A stretch of DNA of 64,000 nucleotides. It comes from Sphingopyxis sp. DBS4. GTDB taxonomy: Bacteria > Pseudomonadota > Alphaproteobacteria > Sphingomonadales > Sphingomonadaceae. Shown here piece by piece: positions 17,132 to 25,677 of this stretch. The notes under the pieces were generated by a model that searched no databases, had not been told where the DNA came from, and was given only the letters and a program-made list of their open reading frames with translations. Position 1 is the first letter of the stretch. Every line of letters starts with the position of its first letter. Location: the NCBI RefSeq assembly GCF_024628865.1, contig NZ_CP102384.1, positions 1,375,001 through 1,439,000 of the forward strand. The letters are read 5' to 3'. Position numbers and translations under genes: made by a program.

Positions 17132-17393
17132 TATTAATTGAAGGCTTTGGTCTAGGCTAATGTCGGACCACAATGCCGCCACTCAATCCTCCGGTGGCCA
17201 GCAAAGCGCATTTGCCGCCGGATTGCAGCCATGTGATGGCATCTAACAACTTGTTGCCGTTTCGACGGTACGATGGTGAAGGCGCGAGCCAATCAAATCT
17301 CTGGGTGTCCAACCATGATCGTGCAGCGCACCCGCTTCTTTGCGTTGAGCGCAGCCTTTTCGCATCCTGCAATTTTGCCCTTATTGTCGTGCC
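17132..17393. other. junction region between anmK promoter and recombinase remnant
   Basis: About 260 bp with lower GC than the surroundings and no supported gene. It contains the rest of the anmK upstream region. The recombinase homology starts abruptly near 17394, so a DNA junction should lie in or at the end of this stretch. I could not find the missing recombinase N-terminus in any frame here. Confidence 0.45.
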
Positions 17394-18908
17394 GCATATG
17401 AGGATGCAGCGATCTCGGGTGCGAGCATGATCTTGCGTCCCGGCATCCAGCGGCTGCTTGCCGACGCGCAGGCGGGCAAGTTCGATATTGTCCTCGCCGA
17501 GGCGCTCGACCGCGTGTCGCGTGATCAAGCCGATGTAGCGACGCTCTTCAAGCACCTCCAGTTTGCGCGGGTGCCGCTCATCACGCTCGCCGAAGGCGAG
17601 ATTTCAGAGCTTCATGTCGGGCTCAAGGGGACGATGAACGCGCTGTTCCTCAAAGACCTTGCCAAGAAAACCCATCGCGGTTTGCGCGGGCGTGTCGAGA
17701 AGGGCTTCTCGTCTGGCGCGGTGGGCTATGGCTATCGGATGATCCGCCGCCTTTCGAGCGAAGGCGAGCTGGTGCGCGGCGAGCGCGAGATCGATCCCGC
17801 CGAAGCGCTGATCGTCGAACGCATCTTCCGCGAGTTCGCAGCGGGCAAGAGCCCGCTCGCGATTGCGCGCGACCTCAACGCCGATGGCATATCGGGGCCA
17901 GCGGGCAAGGCCTGGCGCGATACCAGCATCCGCGGTGATATTCGCCGAGGGACCGGCATTCTCAACAATGAACTTTATGTCGGTGTCCGTGTCTGGAACC
18001 ATAAACATTCGGTCAAAGACCCCAGCACCGGAAAGAGGGTTACGCGCCTCAACCCCGAAGCCGAATGGGTCAGGAACGCGGTTCCGGAGCTTCGCATCAT
18101 CGGCGATGACCTGTGGGCAGCGGTTAAGCGCCAGCAGGCGACGCTTGCCGAACGCCATGCGGGGATCAAGGAAGCGGCACAGGCGCGCGCCCTGCATGGC
18201 GCTCGTCGGCCCGCCTATCTACTCTCGGGGCTCCTCGAGTGCGGCGTCTGCGGCGGTGTTTATGCGATCGTCGTGGGAGACCGCTACGGCTGCGCCGGTC
18301 ATCATCGCGGTCGTGCCTGCGCCAACGGTCGGACGATCCGGCGCGAGATATTGGAGCGCCGGGCGCTGGCAGGCATAACCGACCGTCTTGTGTCGGCGGA
18401 CAAGATCGACGCCGCTGTTGCGGCCTATACGGCGCAAATCAACGGCGAGAACCGCGAGCGGCGGATCGAGGCTGATGGCGACAAGCGCGCGCTCGCGAAG
18501 ATCGACAAAGCCGTCGCGGGCATCATGGCTGCCATCGAGGACGGGTTATACCAGCCCGCCATGAAGGCGCGCATAGCCGAGCTGGAACAGGAAAAAGCCG
18601 AAATCACCGCGCGTCTTGCGAAGGCGCCGCAGGACGTTCCAGACATCCATCCCGGCATCGCCGAGATCTACAAGCGCAAGGTGGAACGGCTGACCGCAAC
18701 ACTTACGGACCCTGAAACGCGGCTCGATGCTTCGAGCGACATTCGCTCGCTCGTTGGCAAGATCGTCCTGCATCCCGGCGCGAATCGCGGCGAAATTCAT
18801 GCTACCCTTCACGGGTCGTTGATGGGGATACTCGACTTCGCTAACGACAATCCCGCACCCGACGCCAGCCGAGTTATAACATCGGTGGCCTCGGGTTCGC
18901 GGGGATGA
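17394..18908 (+). pseudogene. large serine recombinase, 5'-truncated remnant
   Basis: Recognisable protein begins AYEDAAISGASMILRPGIQ, which is normally about residue 50-55 of these enzymes; the first complete start codon is ATG 17427 (493 residues). Present are EALDRVSRDQ of the catalytic domain, the recombinase domain with GYGY, the AR-DLNADGISGP segment and NELYVGVRVWNH, a zinc ribbon (CGVCGGVYA to CAGHHRGRACAN), and a C-terminal coiled coil. The N-terminal strand carrying the nucleophilic serine is missing, so it should be inactive. It is probably the scar of an integrated element and marks the right edge of the sugar island. Confidence 0.82.
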
Positions 18909-18921
18909 CGGATGAAGAGGG

Positions 18922-19380
18922 TCAGTCCGTGCCGCCCACGTCCCGCACCCGGATCAGCCCCGCCGAGCGCATCGTCATCACCGGCTCGTCATGCTGGTTG
19001 AACACGGTCATCCGCGACTGGATGATCCCCATTTCGGGGCGGCTCCCCGACCGCCGCTTTTCGAATATTTCGCTTTCGCAGCGCAACGTGTCGCCCGGAT
19101 AGACGGGCTTCAGCCAGCGCAGATCCTCGATCCCCGGCGAACCGAGCCCGGCCTGTTCGTGCTGCTTCATGTCGTCGACCATCATCCGCATCATCATCGC
19201 GCCGGTATGCCAGCCGCTCGCCGACAGCCGCCCGAAATAGGTCTGCGCCGCCGCTTCGTCGTCGAGATGAAAGGGCTGCGGGTCATATTTGGACGCGAAG
19301 TCGATCACTTCCTCACGCACCACCTCTTTGCTGCCGAAACGCCGGACGACGCCGACCTCGATATCTTCGTAGTAAAGCAA
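18922..19380 (-). CDS. MaoC-like hot-dog hydratase
   Basis: 152 residues if started at TTG 19380 (LYYEDIEVG), which has GGGGA six bases upstream; longer starts run into the phoD gene. The DPQPFHLDDEAA segment has the Asp and His pair of R-hydratases, followed by GWHTGAMMMRMM and PVYPGDTLRCESEI, typical for MaoC dehydratases acting on enoyl-CoA or related thioesters. It lies 13 bp after the phoD stop in the same direction, so it is probably the second gene of that operon. The functional link with a phosphatase is unclear. Confidence 0.83.
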   Translation of the reverse strand: MLYYEDIEVGVVRRFGSKEVVREEVIDFASKYDPQPFHLDDEAAAQTYFGRLSASGWHTGAMMMRMMVDDMKQHEQAGLGSPGIEDLRWLKPVYPGDTLRCESEIFEKRRSGSRPEMGIIQSRMTVFNQHDEPVMTMRSAGLIRVRDVGGTD

Positions 19381-19393
19381 GATAATTCCCCGA

Positions 19394-20965
19394 TCAGGCC
19401 GACATCTTGATCCCGGCGACGCCATTTTCGACGACGCCCGTCGCGCGCTTCGACAGTGTGTTCACCGGCGTCGTCACCTTGTCGACGGTCATGAAATGCG
19501 TCTGCCACGCCTCGCGCCTGACCTCGCAGACCATATAGCCGCGCAGATCGTTGGCGAATTTGAGCTCGGGGTTGAGCTTCAGGAAGACGTCGGTGCCCTT
19601 GCGCAGGTCGCTGCCGTCGCCGCCGCTGGTGATCGAGGTGCCGACGAACTCCGCGCCGACGACCTTGTCCTTGAGGATCAGGTCGCCGCAGAAATTCTGA
19701 TGCTCGTCGCCGGTGATGACGACGGCATTCTTGAGACCCGCGAGGCGCGACAGCATCCGCTCGCGCGGCGCTTCATAGCCCGCCCAGCTATCGAGGTTCA
19801 GAATCTTCTTCGGCTCGCTTTCGTCACGGCGGCGATCGAGCGACATCATCGTCACCTGCTGCGCGATGCCGTTCCAGGTCGCGCCGCCCCTTGCCAGATT
19901 CTTCGCGAGCCAATCGTCCTGCGCCTTGCCCAATACCTCGGCATTCTTGGCGAAGACGTCGGGGCAGGCGGGCTTGAAGCCGTCGCCGCACGGCTGATTG
20001 TCGCGATATTGGCGCGTGTCGAGGATCTGCATCGACAAAAGGTCGCCATAGCGCAGCTCGCGGTTCGCGGCGATGAAGCCGCCCTTGGGGAGCAGCGCCT
20101 TGCGCACCGGCATATGCTCGTACCACGCCTGAAACGCTGCCTGCCGGCGCAGCATGAAAACCTCGGGCGGCGGCGCGTCGGGATCGTTGCCGTCGAGACC
20201 CATCTTCCAGTCGTCGTAAACCGAGACCCAGTCGTTGCGGATCTCGTGATCGTCGAAGGAGGAGATGAAGGCGTGGACCGATCGCGCCGCCTGCATGTCG
20301 ATGTCGAGCAGCGTCTGGGTGTAGGAGGTGCGGAAATCGTTCAGATCCTGCAATCCGCGCAGCGCATATTTGCGCACCGGCCGCACCGGCAGGCCGTCGG
20401 GGAAGATATAGTCCTGCTGATATTCATAGATGAAGTCGCCATAATGATAGACGAAGGCGAGGTCTTCGCGCGCGAGGTGGCGATAAGCGCCGTAAAAGCC
20501 CGATTCATAATGCTGGCAGCCACACACACCGAATTTCAGCGCGTCGGTGCGCGCGCCGACAGCAGGAAGCGTGCGTGCGCGCCCGCGCAAGCTGCGCTCG
20601 CCGCCCGCGGTGAAGCGGTAATAATAGGGGCGGTCGGGTTTCAGTCCCGCGACCTCGACATGGACGCTGTGGCCGAGTTCGGGGCGCGCGAGCTCGGTGC
20701 CCTTGGCCGCAATGGTGCGAAAGCCGCTGTCTTCGGCGACTTCCCACTCGACCGGCACATTGACCAGCGGCATCCCGCCGTGCCGCTCCATCGGGTCGGG
20801 CGCGAGCCGCGTCCAGATGACGAAGCCGTCGCTCGCCGGATCGCCCGCCGCGACGCCCAGGCTGAACGGAAAATCGCGAAAGAAACCTGCTTCCGCGCGC
20901 AGGATCGCGGGGGCGGACAGGCCCGCGAGCGTTGCGGTGGCTAGGAAATGGCGGCGGTTCAGCAT
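19394..20965 (-). CDS. phoD: PhoD-like alkaline phosphatase/phosphodiesterase, Tat-exported
   Basis: ATG 20965 has GGAG five bases upstream and gives 523 residues starting MLNRRHFLATATLAG, a Tat signal with the twin arginine. Next come a PhoD_N beta domain (about 35-130, SLGVAAGDPASDGFVIWTRLAP) and the metallophosphatase domain with FGVCGCQHY, VYHYGDFIYEY, SSFDDHEIRNDW and AVVITGDEHQNF supplying Fe/Ca ligands. PhoD enzymes release phosphate from esters in the periplasm. No Pho-box was identified with confidence. Confidence 0.92.
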   Translation of the reverse strand: MLNRRHFLATATLAGLSAPAILRAEAGFFRDFPFSLGVAAGDPASDGFVIWTRLAPDPMERHGGMPLVNVPVEWEVAEDSGFRTIAAKGTELARPELGHSVHVEVAGLKPDRPYYYRFTAGGERSLRGRARTLPAVGARTDALKFGVCGCQHYESGFYGAYRHLAREDLAFVYHYGDFIYEYQQDYIFPDGLPVRPVRKYALRGLQDLNDFRTSYTQTLLDIDMQAARSVHAFISSFDDHEIRNDWVSVYDDWKMGLDGNDPDAPPPEVFMLRRQAAFQAWYEHMPVRKALLPKGGFIAANRELRYGDLLSMQILDTRQYRDNQPCGDGFKPACPDVFAKNAEVLGKAQDDWLAKNLARGGATWNGIAQQVTMMSLDRRRDESEPKKILNLDSWAGYEAPRERMLSRLAGLKNAVVITGDEHQNFCGDLILKDKVVGAEFVGTSITSGGDGSDLRKGTDVFLKLNPELKFANDLRGYMVCEVRREAWQTHFMTVDKVTTPVNTLSKRATGVVENGVAGIKMSA

Positions 20966-21020
20966 GGGCACTCCACGGGCAAGGGCGACTCAATGCCAGC
21001 GGCATAGCCCAGCTATCCGA

Positions 21021-21758
21021 TCAGAACCACATGCGCGCCATCCACAGCGCCATCGCGATCATCATGACATTTTCGGTCAGCGAGACGAAGCCGAGCGGCA
21101 CCTTGCTGCTGCCCCCGACGCAGGCGCATTTGATGTCGCGCTTGTCGATATAGACCGCCTTGAACACCGACACCGCGCCGATGCCGCCGATGAAGAGCGC
21201 GACCGGGATCGACAGCCAGGGCAGGGCGTGCGCGGTCATCAGCACCCCCGCCAGTCCCTCGGCGAAAGGGTAGATGCTCGCATAGGGCACCCAGCGCCGC
21301 GCGAGCAGATCGTAATTCAGGAACATCGTCGCGAACTTGTCGACGTCCTGCAATTTCAGCAGCGCGAGCACGATCATGCTGAACGAGATGAACCATTCGG
21401 CCGCTCGCAGCGTGAAAGGGGTGCCGTCGACGGCAAAGCCCGCCGCGAGCGCCATCAGCGCGGTCATCGCGAACAGCGCGATCACCGGCGTGTAGCTCGT
21501 GGCGTCGGGGTCGGCGACCTTCAACCCGAAATGCCGGCGCAGATCGTCGTAGCCGCCGATGCGGACGCCATCGATGAAGGTCTGCGGGGTCGTCTTGACG
21601 TCCTGCGCGGCCTTGAACGCGTCGGTCTCCTCGCGCGTCGTCAGCCAGCGGTCGTCGACCGCGAAGCCGCGGCTTTTCAGAAGATGTTTTGCCTTGAGGC
21701 CATAGGGGCAGATATGCCCCGGCATGACCATGCGATGGAGGATTGCCTGTTTCGTCAT
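21021..21758 (-). CDS. glutaredoxin-MauE fusion membrane protein
   Basis: 245 residues from ATG 21758. Residues 1-75 are a glutaredoxin-like thiol domain (PGHICPYGLKAKHLLKSRG, then TTPQTFIDGVRIGGYDDL), with CPYG in place of CPYC. The rest is a MauE/DoxX-like domain with about four to five membrane helices and a CACVGGSSKVPLG loop containing two cysteines. MauE-type proteins help disulfide or heme-type maturation. ATG 21767 is in frame but lies inside the probable -10 element, so 21758 is better and the mRNA may be leaderless. It is controlled by the MerR protein encoded divergently. Confidence 0.8.
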   Translation of the reverse strand: MTKQAILHRMVMPGHICPYGLKAKHLLKSRGFAVDDRWLTTREETDAFKAAQDVKTTPQTFIDGVRIGGYDDLRRHFGLKVADPDATSYTPVIALFAMTALMALAAGFAVDGTPFTLRAAEWFISFSMIVLALLKLQDVDKFATMFLNYDLLARRWVPYASIYPFAEGLAGVLMTAHALPWLSIPVALFIGGIGAVSVFKAVYIDKRDIKCACVGGSSKVPLGFVSLTENVMMIAMALWMARMWF

Positions 21759-21764
21759 GCGCCC

Positions 21765-21796
21765 CATATAGGATCCGTACCATGGTACGGAGTCAA
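21765..21796 (-). promoter_or_regulatory. MerR-type promoter and operator
   Basis: On the minus strand TTGACT (21796-21791) is followed by a 20-bp spacer and TATATG (21770-21765). The overlong 20-bp spacer is the hallmark of MerR-activated promoters. The dyad TCCGTAC-CATG-GTACGGA occupies 21774-21791 within it and has the same half-sites as classical mer operators. The likely start point falls at or near the ATG at 21758. Confidence 0.85.
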
Positions 21797-21799
21797 GCG

Positions 21800-22201
21800 A
21801 TGCAACTCACGATCGGAAAATTGGCCGCCGCGGGCGGGGTCGGGGTCGAAACGGTGCGCTATTATCAGCGCCGCGGCTTGATGGGCACGCCGGTCCGCAG
21901 CGGCGGCGACGGCTGGGGCGGCGGCGTCCGCCGCTATGGCAAGGACGATGTGCGGCGGCTGAAATTCATCCGCGCGGCACAGGCATCGGGGTTTACGCTC
22001 GAGGAGATTTCGGAACTGCTCGCGCTGGAGGAAAGCGACGACCGCATCCGCGTGCGGGCGCTGGCGCGCCAGCGGATCGAGGCGCTCGACGAAAAGATCG
22101 CGCAGATGACCGAAACCCGCGCGGCGCTCGCCAGGCTCGCCGACCAATGCGCGGCGAGCGATGTGGGGCCATGCCCGATACTGACGGCGTTCGAGCCGTA
22201 A
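21800..22201 (+). CDS. MerR-family regulator with a two-cysteine effector loop
   Basis: 133 residues from ATG 21800, with GGAG seven bases upstream. The helix-turn-helix (TIGKLAAAGGVGVETVRYYQRRGLM) and wing (VRRYGKDDVRRLKFI) are followed by a dimer helix. The effector loop holds two cysteines seven residues apart (QCAASDVGPCP), like the CX7C of CueR. The cysteine that mercury-type MerR (Cys82) and ZntR use from the partner subunit is replaced by an arginine region (LEESDDRIRV). It should activate the divergent glutaredoxin-MauE gene, but the inducer is open. Confidence 0.85.
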   Translation: MQLTIGKLAAAGGVGVETVRYYQRRGLMGTPVRSGGDGWGGGVRRYGKDDVRRLKFIRAAQASGFTLEEISELLALEESDDRIRVRALARQRIEALDEKIAQMTETRAALARLADQCAASDVGPCPILTAFEP

Positions 22202-22245
22202 GGCTTGGAGGCTGAAACGGATTCGCCGCTAACGACCGATTACGG

Positions 22246-22383
22246 CCGCCCGGCTTCTCCTAACTTCGTCATCCCCGCGAAAGCGGGGACCCAGAGCGTG
22301 CGTCGGCTAACCCCACACTGGGTTCCCGCTTTCGCGGGAATGACGAAGGTGGGGAGGGGCAGATTCCCACCCCAAAACCGCCC
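22246..22383. repeat. dispersed palindromic repeat, copy A
   Basis: A core palindrome with CGTCAT and ATGACG ends at 22267-22345 contains two strong stems (CCCCGC-aaag-GCGGGG type). Flanking bases also match copy C at 50347 on both sides (GGCCGCCCGG before, GGGGAGGGGCAG and CACCCCAAA after). It fills the gap between merR and ychF and may work as a bidirectional terminator. Confidence 0.75.
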
Positions 22384-22409
22384 TGCGCCCTTTTGGGGCG
22401 AAGTCGGTG

Positions 22410-23507
22410 TCAGCTATGCAAAAAGTGCATCACGTCGCCGTCCTGCACGACATAGCCCTTGCCCTCGGCGCGCAGCTTGCCCGCTTCGCGCGCCCTGGCT
22501 TCGCCGCCCAGCGTAACATAGTCGTCGAAAGCGATCGTCTCGGCGCGGATGAAGCCCTTCTGGAAATCGCTGTGAATCTCGCCCGCCGCCTCGGGCGCGC
22601 TCGCGCCCTCGTGGACGGTCCACGCGCGCGCTTCCTTCGGCCCGACGGTGAAGAATGTCAGCAGGTGGAGCAGCTCGTAGCCCGCGCGGATCACGCGCGC
22701 GAGCCCGGTTTCGTGTAGCCCCATTTCTTCGAGGAACATCATGCGCTCGTCGGCGTCCATGCCGACCAATTCGCTCTCGATCGCCGCCGAGACGATCACC
22801 GCCTGCGCGCCTTCGGCCTTCGCGCGCGCGAAGACGGCTTCGCTGTGCGCGTTGCCGGTCGCGGCGTTACCCTCTTCGACATTGCAGACATAGAGGACGG
22901 GCTTGGTGGTCAGAAGCTGCGCTTGGCGGAGGATGCGCTCCTCCTCGACGTCCTTCGGCTCGGTCAGCCGCGCGGGCTTGCCGGCGCGCAGCAGGTCAAG
23001 CGCCTGCCCCAGCACCGACGCCGCCGCCTTGGCTTCCTTGTCGCCTCCCGTCGCCTTCTTGGCGAACGCAGGAACGCGCTTCTCGAGGCTTTCGAGGTCG
23101 GAGAGCAGCAGTTCGGTCTCGACCGTCTCGGCATCGGCGACCGGATCGACCTTGTTCTCGACATGCTGGATGTCGTCATCCTCGAAACAGCGCAGGACGT
23201 GGACGATCGCATCGACCTCGCGGATGTTGCCGAGGAACTGGTTGCCGAGCCCTTCGCCCTTCGACGCGCCGCGCACCAGCCCCGCGATGTCGACGAAGGC
23301 GAGTTGGGTCGGGATGGTCTTCTGGCTGCCCGCGATCGCGGCGAGCTTGTCGAGCCGCGCGTCGGGCACCGCGACGTTGCCGATGTTCGGCTCGATCGTG
23401 CAGAAGGGATAATTCGCCGCCTGCGCCGCCTGCGTCTCGGTCAGCGCGTTGAACAGAGTGGACTTGCCCACGTTGGGCAGCCCGACGATCCCGCATTTGA
23501 AACCCAT
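22410..23507 (-). CDS. ychF: redox-regulated ATPase YchF (Obg/OLA1 family)
   Basis: 365 residues, the usual length. The P-loop GLPNVGKSTLFNAL is at residues 8-21, followed by switch segments (FVDIAGLVRGASKGEGLGNQFL) and the ATP-specifying NVEE in place of GTPase NKxD (YVCNVEEGNA), a coiled-coil helical domain and a C-terminal TGS domain ending YVVQDGDVMHFLHS. YchF binds ribosomes and affects oxidative-stress and antioxidant responses. It is followed closely upstream by the GNAT and pth genes in the same direction. Confidence 0.97.
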   Translation of the reverse strand: MGFKCGIVGLPNVGKSTLFNALTETQAAQAANYPFCTIEPNIGNVAVPDARLDKLAAIAGSQKTIPTQLAFVDIAGLVRGASKGEGLGNQFLGNIREVDAIVHVLRCFEDDDIQHVENKVDPVADAETVETELLLSDLESLEKRVPAFAKKATGGDKEAKAAASVLGQALDLLRAGKPARLTEPKDVEEERILRQAQLLTTKPVLYVCNVEEGNAATGNAHSEAVFARAKAEGAQAVIVSAAIESELVGMDADERMMFLEEMGLHETGLARVIRAGYELLHLLTFFTVGPKEARAWTVHEGASAPEAAGEIHSDFQKGFIRAETIAFDDYVTLGGEARAREAGKLRAEGKGYVVQDGDVMHFLHS

Positions 23508-23510
23508 TTT

Positions 23511-23930
23511 CTAACCCTTTTGACCAAGCCATCGCGCAAAGACGCGCACCGGCTGATATTCCCAATCGAGGCGCTCATAGAGCCCCGTGGCGGGATTGCC
23601 ATCCCGAACCATCAATTCGACCTTCGGACAGCCGCGCGCGCGAAGCCAGTCGCAGCCCTCGTCGAGCAGTCTGCGCGCGATGCCCGTCCCGCGCCGGTCG
23701 GGCCGCACACCCAGATAATAGACCCAGCCGCGATGCCCGTCGAAGCCCACCATGATCGTCCCGACGATCGCGCTTTCTGCTTCGGCGAGCAGGATCGTCG
23801 ATGCGTCGTGGCCCAGCACGCGATCGAAATCGGCGCCGGGGTCGTTCCACGGCCGGGTGAGGTCGCAGCTTTCCCAAAGGGCGACCGCGGCGTCGCGATC
23901 GGCGGGCGTCGCGGCGCGGATCGCCGTCAC
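23511..23930 (-). CDS. GNAT-family acetyltransferase (YpeA-like)
   Basis: 139 residues starting MTAIRAATPADRDAAVALWESCDLTRPWNDP. The acetyl-CoA binding loop is GVRPDRRGTGIARRLLDE, followed by GCPKVELMVRDGNPATGLYERL. The family has a single GNAT fold and acetylates small molecules or protein N-termini; substrate unknown. Its start overlaps the pth stop by four bases and its end is three bases before ychF, making a pth-GNAT-ychF operon. Confidence 0.87.
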   Translation of the reverse strand: MTAIRAATPADRDAAVALWESCDLTRPWNDPGADFDRVLGHDASTILLAEAESAIVGTIMVGFDGHRGWVYYLGVRPDRRGTGIARRLLDEGCDWLRARGCPKVELMVRDGNPATGLYERLDWEYQPVRVFARWLGQKG

Positions 23931-24496
23931 GGCTGCAGGCGTAGCGCGAGATCGTTCTGAAAGCGCACGTCGTCGCCGTCGGCGAGCCAGCCCGCTTCGG
24001 CGGCGATCGCGCCGAGCAGGTCGGTCAGCGGCTCGATCTCGCTCTTGTGATAATTGCCGAGGACGTGGCCGGTGACGCGGTCCTTGTGCCCCGGGTGGCC
24101 GATGCCGATGCGCACGCGACGGAAATCGTCGCCGATATGGGCGATCATGCTGCGGATGCCGTTATGCCCCGCCGCCCCGCCGCCCCGCTTCACCTTGACC
24201 TTCATCGGTGCAAGGTCGAGCTCGTCGTAAAAGGCGGTGACGTCCTGCGGCGTCAGCTTGTAGAAATCCATCGCGGCGCGCACGCTGCGGCCGCTTTCGT
24301 TCATGAAGGTGCCGGGTTTGAGGAGCAGGACACGCTCGCGGCCGATACGGCCGTCCTGAATCCAGCCCTGGAATTTCTTCACCGGGGTGGAAAAGCCGTG
24401 CGTGTCGGCGATGACGTCGGCGGCCATGAAGCCGACATTGTGACGGTGCATCGCATATTGGGGCCCGGGATTGCCGAGGCCGACCCAGAGCTGCAT
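23927..24496 (-). CDS. pth: peptidyl-tRNA hydrolase
   Basis: Start at ATG 24496 gives 189 residues and the canonical MQLWVGLGNPGPQYAMHRHNVGF, including the catalytic histidine. Further family motifs are KPGTFMNESGRSV, FYDELDLAPMKVKVK, GGAAGHNGIRSM and RIGIGHPG. Pth recycles peptidyl-tRNA that drops off ribosomes. The frame stays open to 24583 but that extension is repeat-derived and rejected. It lies downstream of rplY in the same direction, a common pairing. Confidence 0.97.
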   Translation of the reverse strand: MQLWVGLGNPGPQYAMHRHNVGFMAADVIADTHGFSTPVKKFQGWIQDGRIGRERVLLLKPGTFMNESGRSVRAAMDFYKLTPQDVTAFYDELDLAPMKVKVKRGGGAAGHNGIRSMIAHIGDDFRRVRIGIGHPGHKDRVTGHVLGNYHKSEIEPLTDLLGAIAAEAGWLADGDDVRFQNDLALRLQP

Positions 24497-24556
24497 GACA
24501 GTGCCTTTCCCCGCCGCGAGAGCGATGACGATAGCATTGTCGAATAAAGCAGCCGT

Positions 24557-24637
24557 GTCCCCGCAAAAGCGGGGACCCATCACCGGCCGGTGCTATCTTG
24601 AGCCGTCCGGTGATGGGCACCCGCCTTCGCGGGTGCA
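24557..24637. repeat. palindromic repeat between pth and rplY (copy D)
   Basis: Contains GTCCCCGC-aaaa-GCGGGGAC (24557-24576), a CCGG-rich stem, and a third stem near 24621-24634 (CACCCGCcttcGCGGGTG). It resembles the other intergenic palindromes but lacks the CGTCAT/ATGACG ends. Confidence 0.6.
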
Positions 24638-24664
24638 TGCTGCTCTTTATTCCTATTCAGGCGA

Positions 24665-25291
24665 TCAGGCCTCTTCGGCGGCTTCGCCCTCGTCCTTCGT
24701 CGTGTCGCCGTCGCTCGACTTGAGCGCCGACGGAGCGACGATGGTCGCGATGGTGAAGTCGCGGTCGGTGATCGCGCTTTCGCTGCCCTTGGGCAGCGTC
24801 ACATTGCTGATGTGGATCGAATCGCCGACATCGAAACCGGTGACGTCGATCGTGATCTCGTCGGGGATCTTGTCCGCTTCGCAGACCAGTTCCAGCTCGT
24901 GGCGAACGATGTTCAGCACGCCGCCGCGCTTCAGGCCGGGCGAGGCTTCTTCGTTCGCGAACACGACCGGCACTTCGACATGGACCTTGGCGTCCTTCGA
25001 AATGCGCAGGAAGTCGGCGTGGATCGGACGGTCCTTGACCGGATGGAAAGCGACGTCCTTCGGCAGCGTGCGAATGCTCTTGCCGTCAACGTCGATCATC
25101 ACGACCGAGTTCATGAAGTGACCCGTCATCAGCTGCTTCATCAGCAGCTTTTCCTCGACGTGGATCATCAGGGGTTCTTCCTTGCCGCCATAGACGACGG
25201 CGGGGACGCGGCCATTACGACGCAGCTCGCGCGAGGCTCCCTTGCCTCCGCGTTCGCGCGTCTCGGCCGTCAGCGTCAGCTGATCGCTCAT
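24665..25291 (-). CDS. rplY: 50S ribosomal protein L25 (Ctc form)
   Basis: 208 residues from ATG 25291 ([27 protein letters not shown]), the long TL5/Ctc form with an N-terminal 5S-rRNA-binding beta barrel (to about residue 95) and a C-terminal beta domain ([22 protein letters not shown] onward), finished by an acidic tail ([10 protein letters not shown]). The upstream extension to 25537 consists of repeat DNA and is not used. It protects 5S rRNA on the ribosome. Confidence 0.95.
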   Translation of the reverse strand: MSDQLTLTAETRERGGKGASRELRRNGRVPAVVYGGKEEPLMIHVEEKLLMKQLMTGHFMNSVVMIDVDGKSIRTLPKDVAFHPVKDRPIHADFLRISKDAKVHVEVPVVFANEEASPGLKRGGVLNIVRHELELVCEADKIPDEITIDVTGFDVGDSIHISNVTLPKGSESAITDRDFTIATIVAPSALKSSDGDTTKDEGEAAEEA

Positions 25292-25438
25292 AGTTATTCT
25301 CCGAGTTCGGTTACACAGTTCCGCCACGCCTCCAGGGATGACCATGACGGAAGCGCGGGCGCATAGCGGGGAAGCGGCGGAAATGCAAGCGGGGAGGGGG
25401 ATGGCCGCTTCTCGACCGGGAGCGGACCTATCTTGCAT

Positions 25439-25514
25439 CGTCATCCCGGACTTGATCCGGGATCCATTCTCTCGGCGCCGGATGAATGGATCCCGGACCA
25501 AGTCCGGGATGACG
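25439..25514. repeat. palindromic repeat (copy E)
   Basis: CGTCAT at 25439 and ATGACG at the other end enclose CCCGGACTTGATCCGGGATCCAT and its near-complement, so the whole 76 bp can fold into a long hairpin. It lies in the 386-bp gap upstream of rplY. Confidence 0.75.
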
Positions 25515-25547
25515 AGAGTCTGAAAGTCGCTTAGCATCTCTTATCTT

Positions 25548-25666
25548 CGTCATTCCCGCGAAAGCGGGAACCCAGAGCGTGCATCGGCTGACCCCACTCT
25601 GGGTTCCCGCTTTCGCGGGAATGACGAAAGTGGGGAAAAGGCCGCTCTCCACCCCAAAGCCGCCAT
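25548..25666. repeat. dispersed palindromic repeat, copy B
   Basis: Core palindrome 25548-25626 with CGTCAT/ATGACG ends is a close relative of copies A (22267) and C (50371), including the CCCAGAGCGTGC centre. The downstream flank (GGGGAAAAGGCC to CACCCCAAAGCCGCC) is also shared, just before the end of the TraB-like gene at 25678. Confidence 0.75.
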
Positions 25667-25677
25667 CTCCCGTTCAC

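Noticed and set aside
17157..17555. Minus-strand frame that might be a transposase remnant (LLDAITWLQ segment)
   Set aside because: Only a vague resemblance to IS5-type N-termini; it overlaps the recombinase antisense and has no second motif.
19496..20944. 482-codon open frame on the plus strand over phoD
   Set aside because: Antisense shadow of phoD with no recognisable domain and repetitive R/A/V/E composition.
21774..22201. Mercury resistance locus
   Set aside because: Operator is mer-like, but merT, merP and merA are absent and the regulator lacks the third Hg-binding cysteine.
22845..23960. 371-codon plus-strand frame over ychF and the GNAT gene
   Set aside because: Antisense to two conserved genes; no domain seen.
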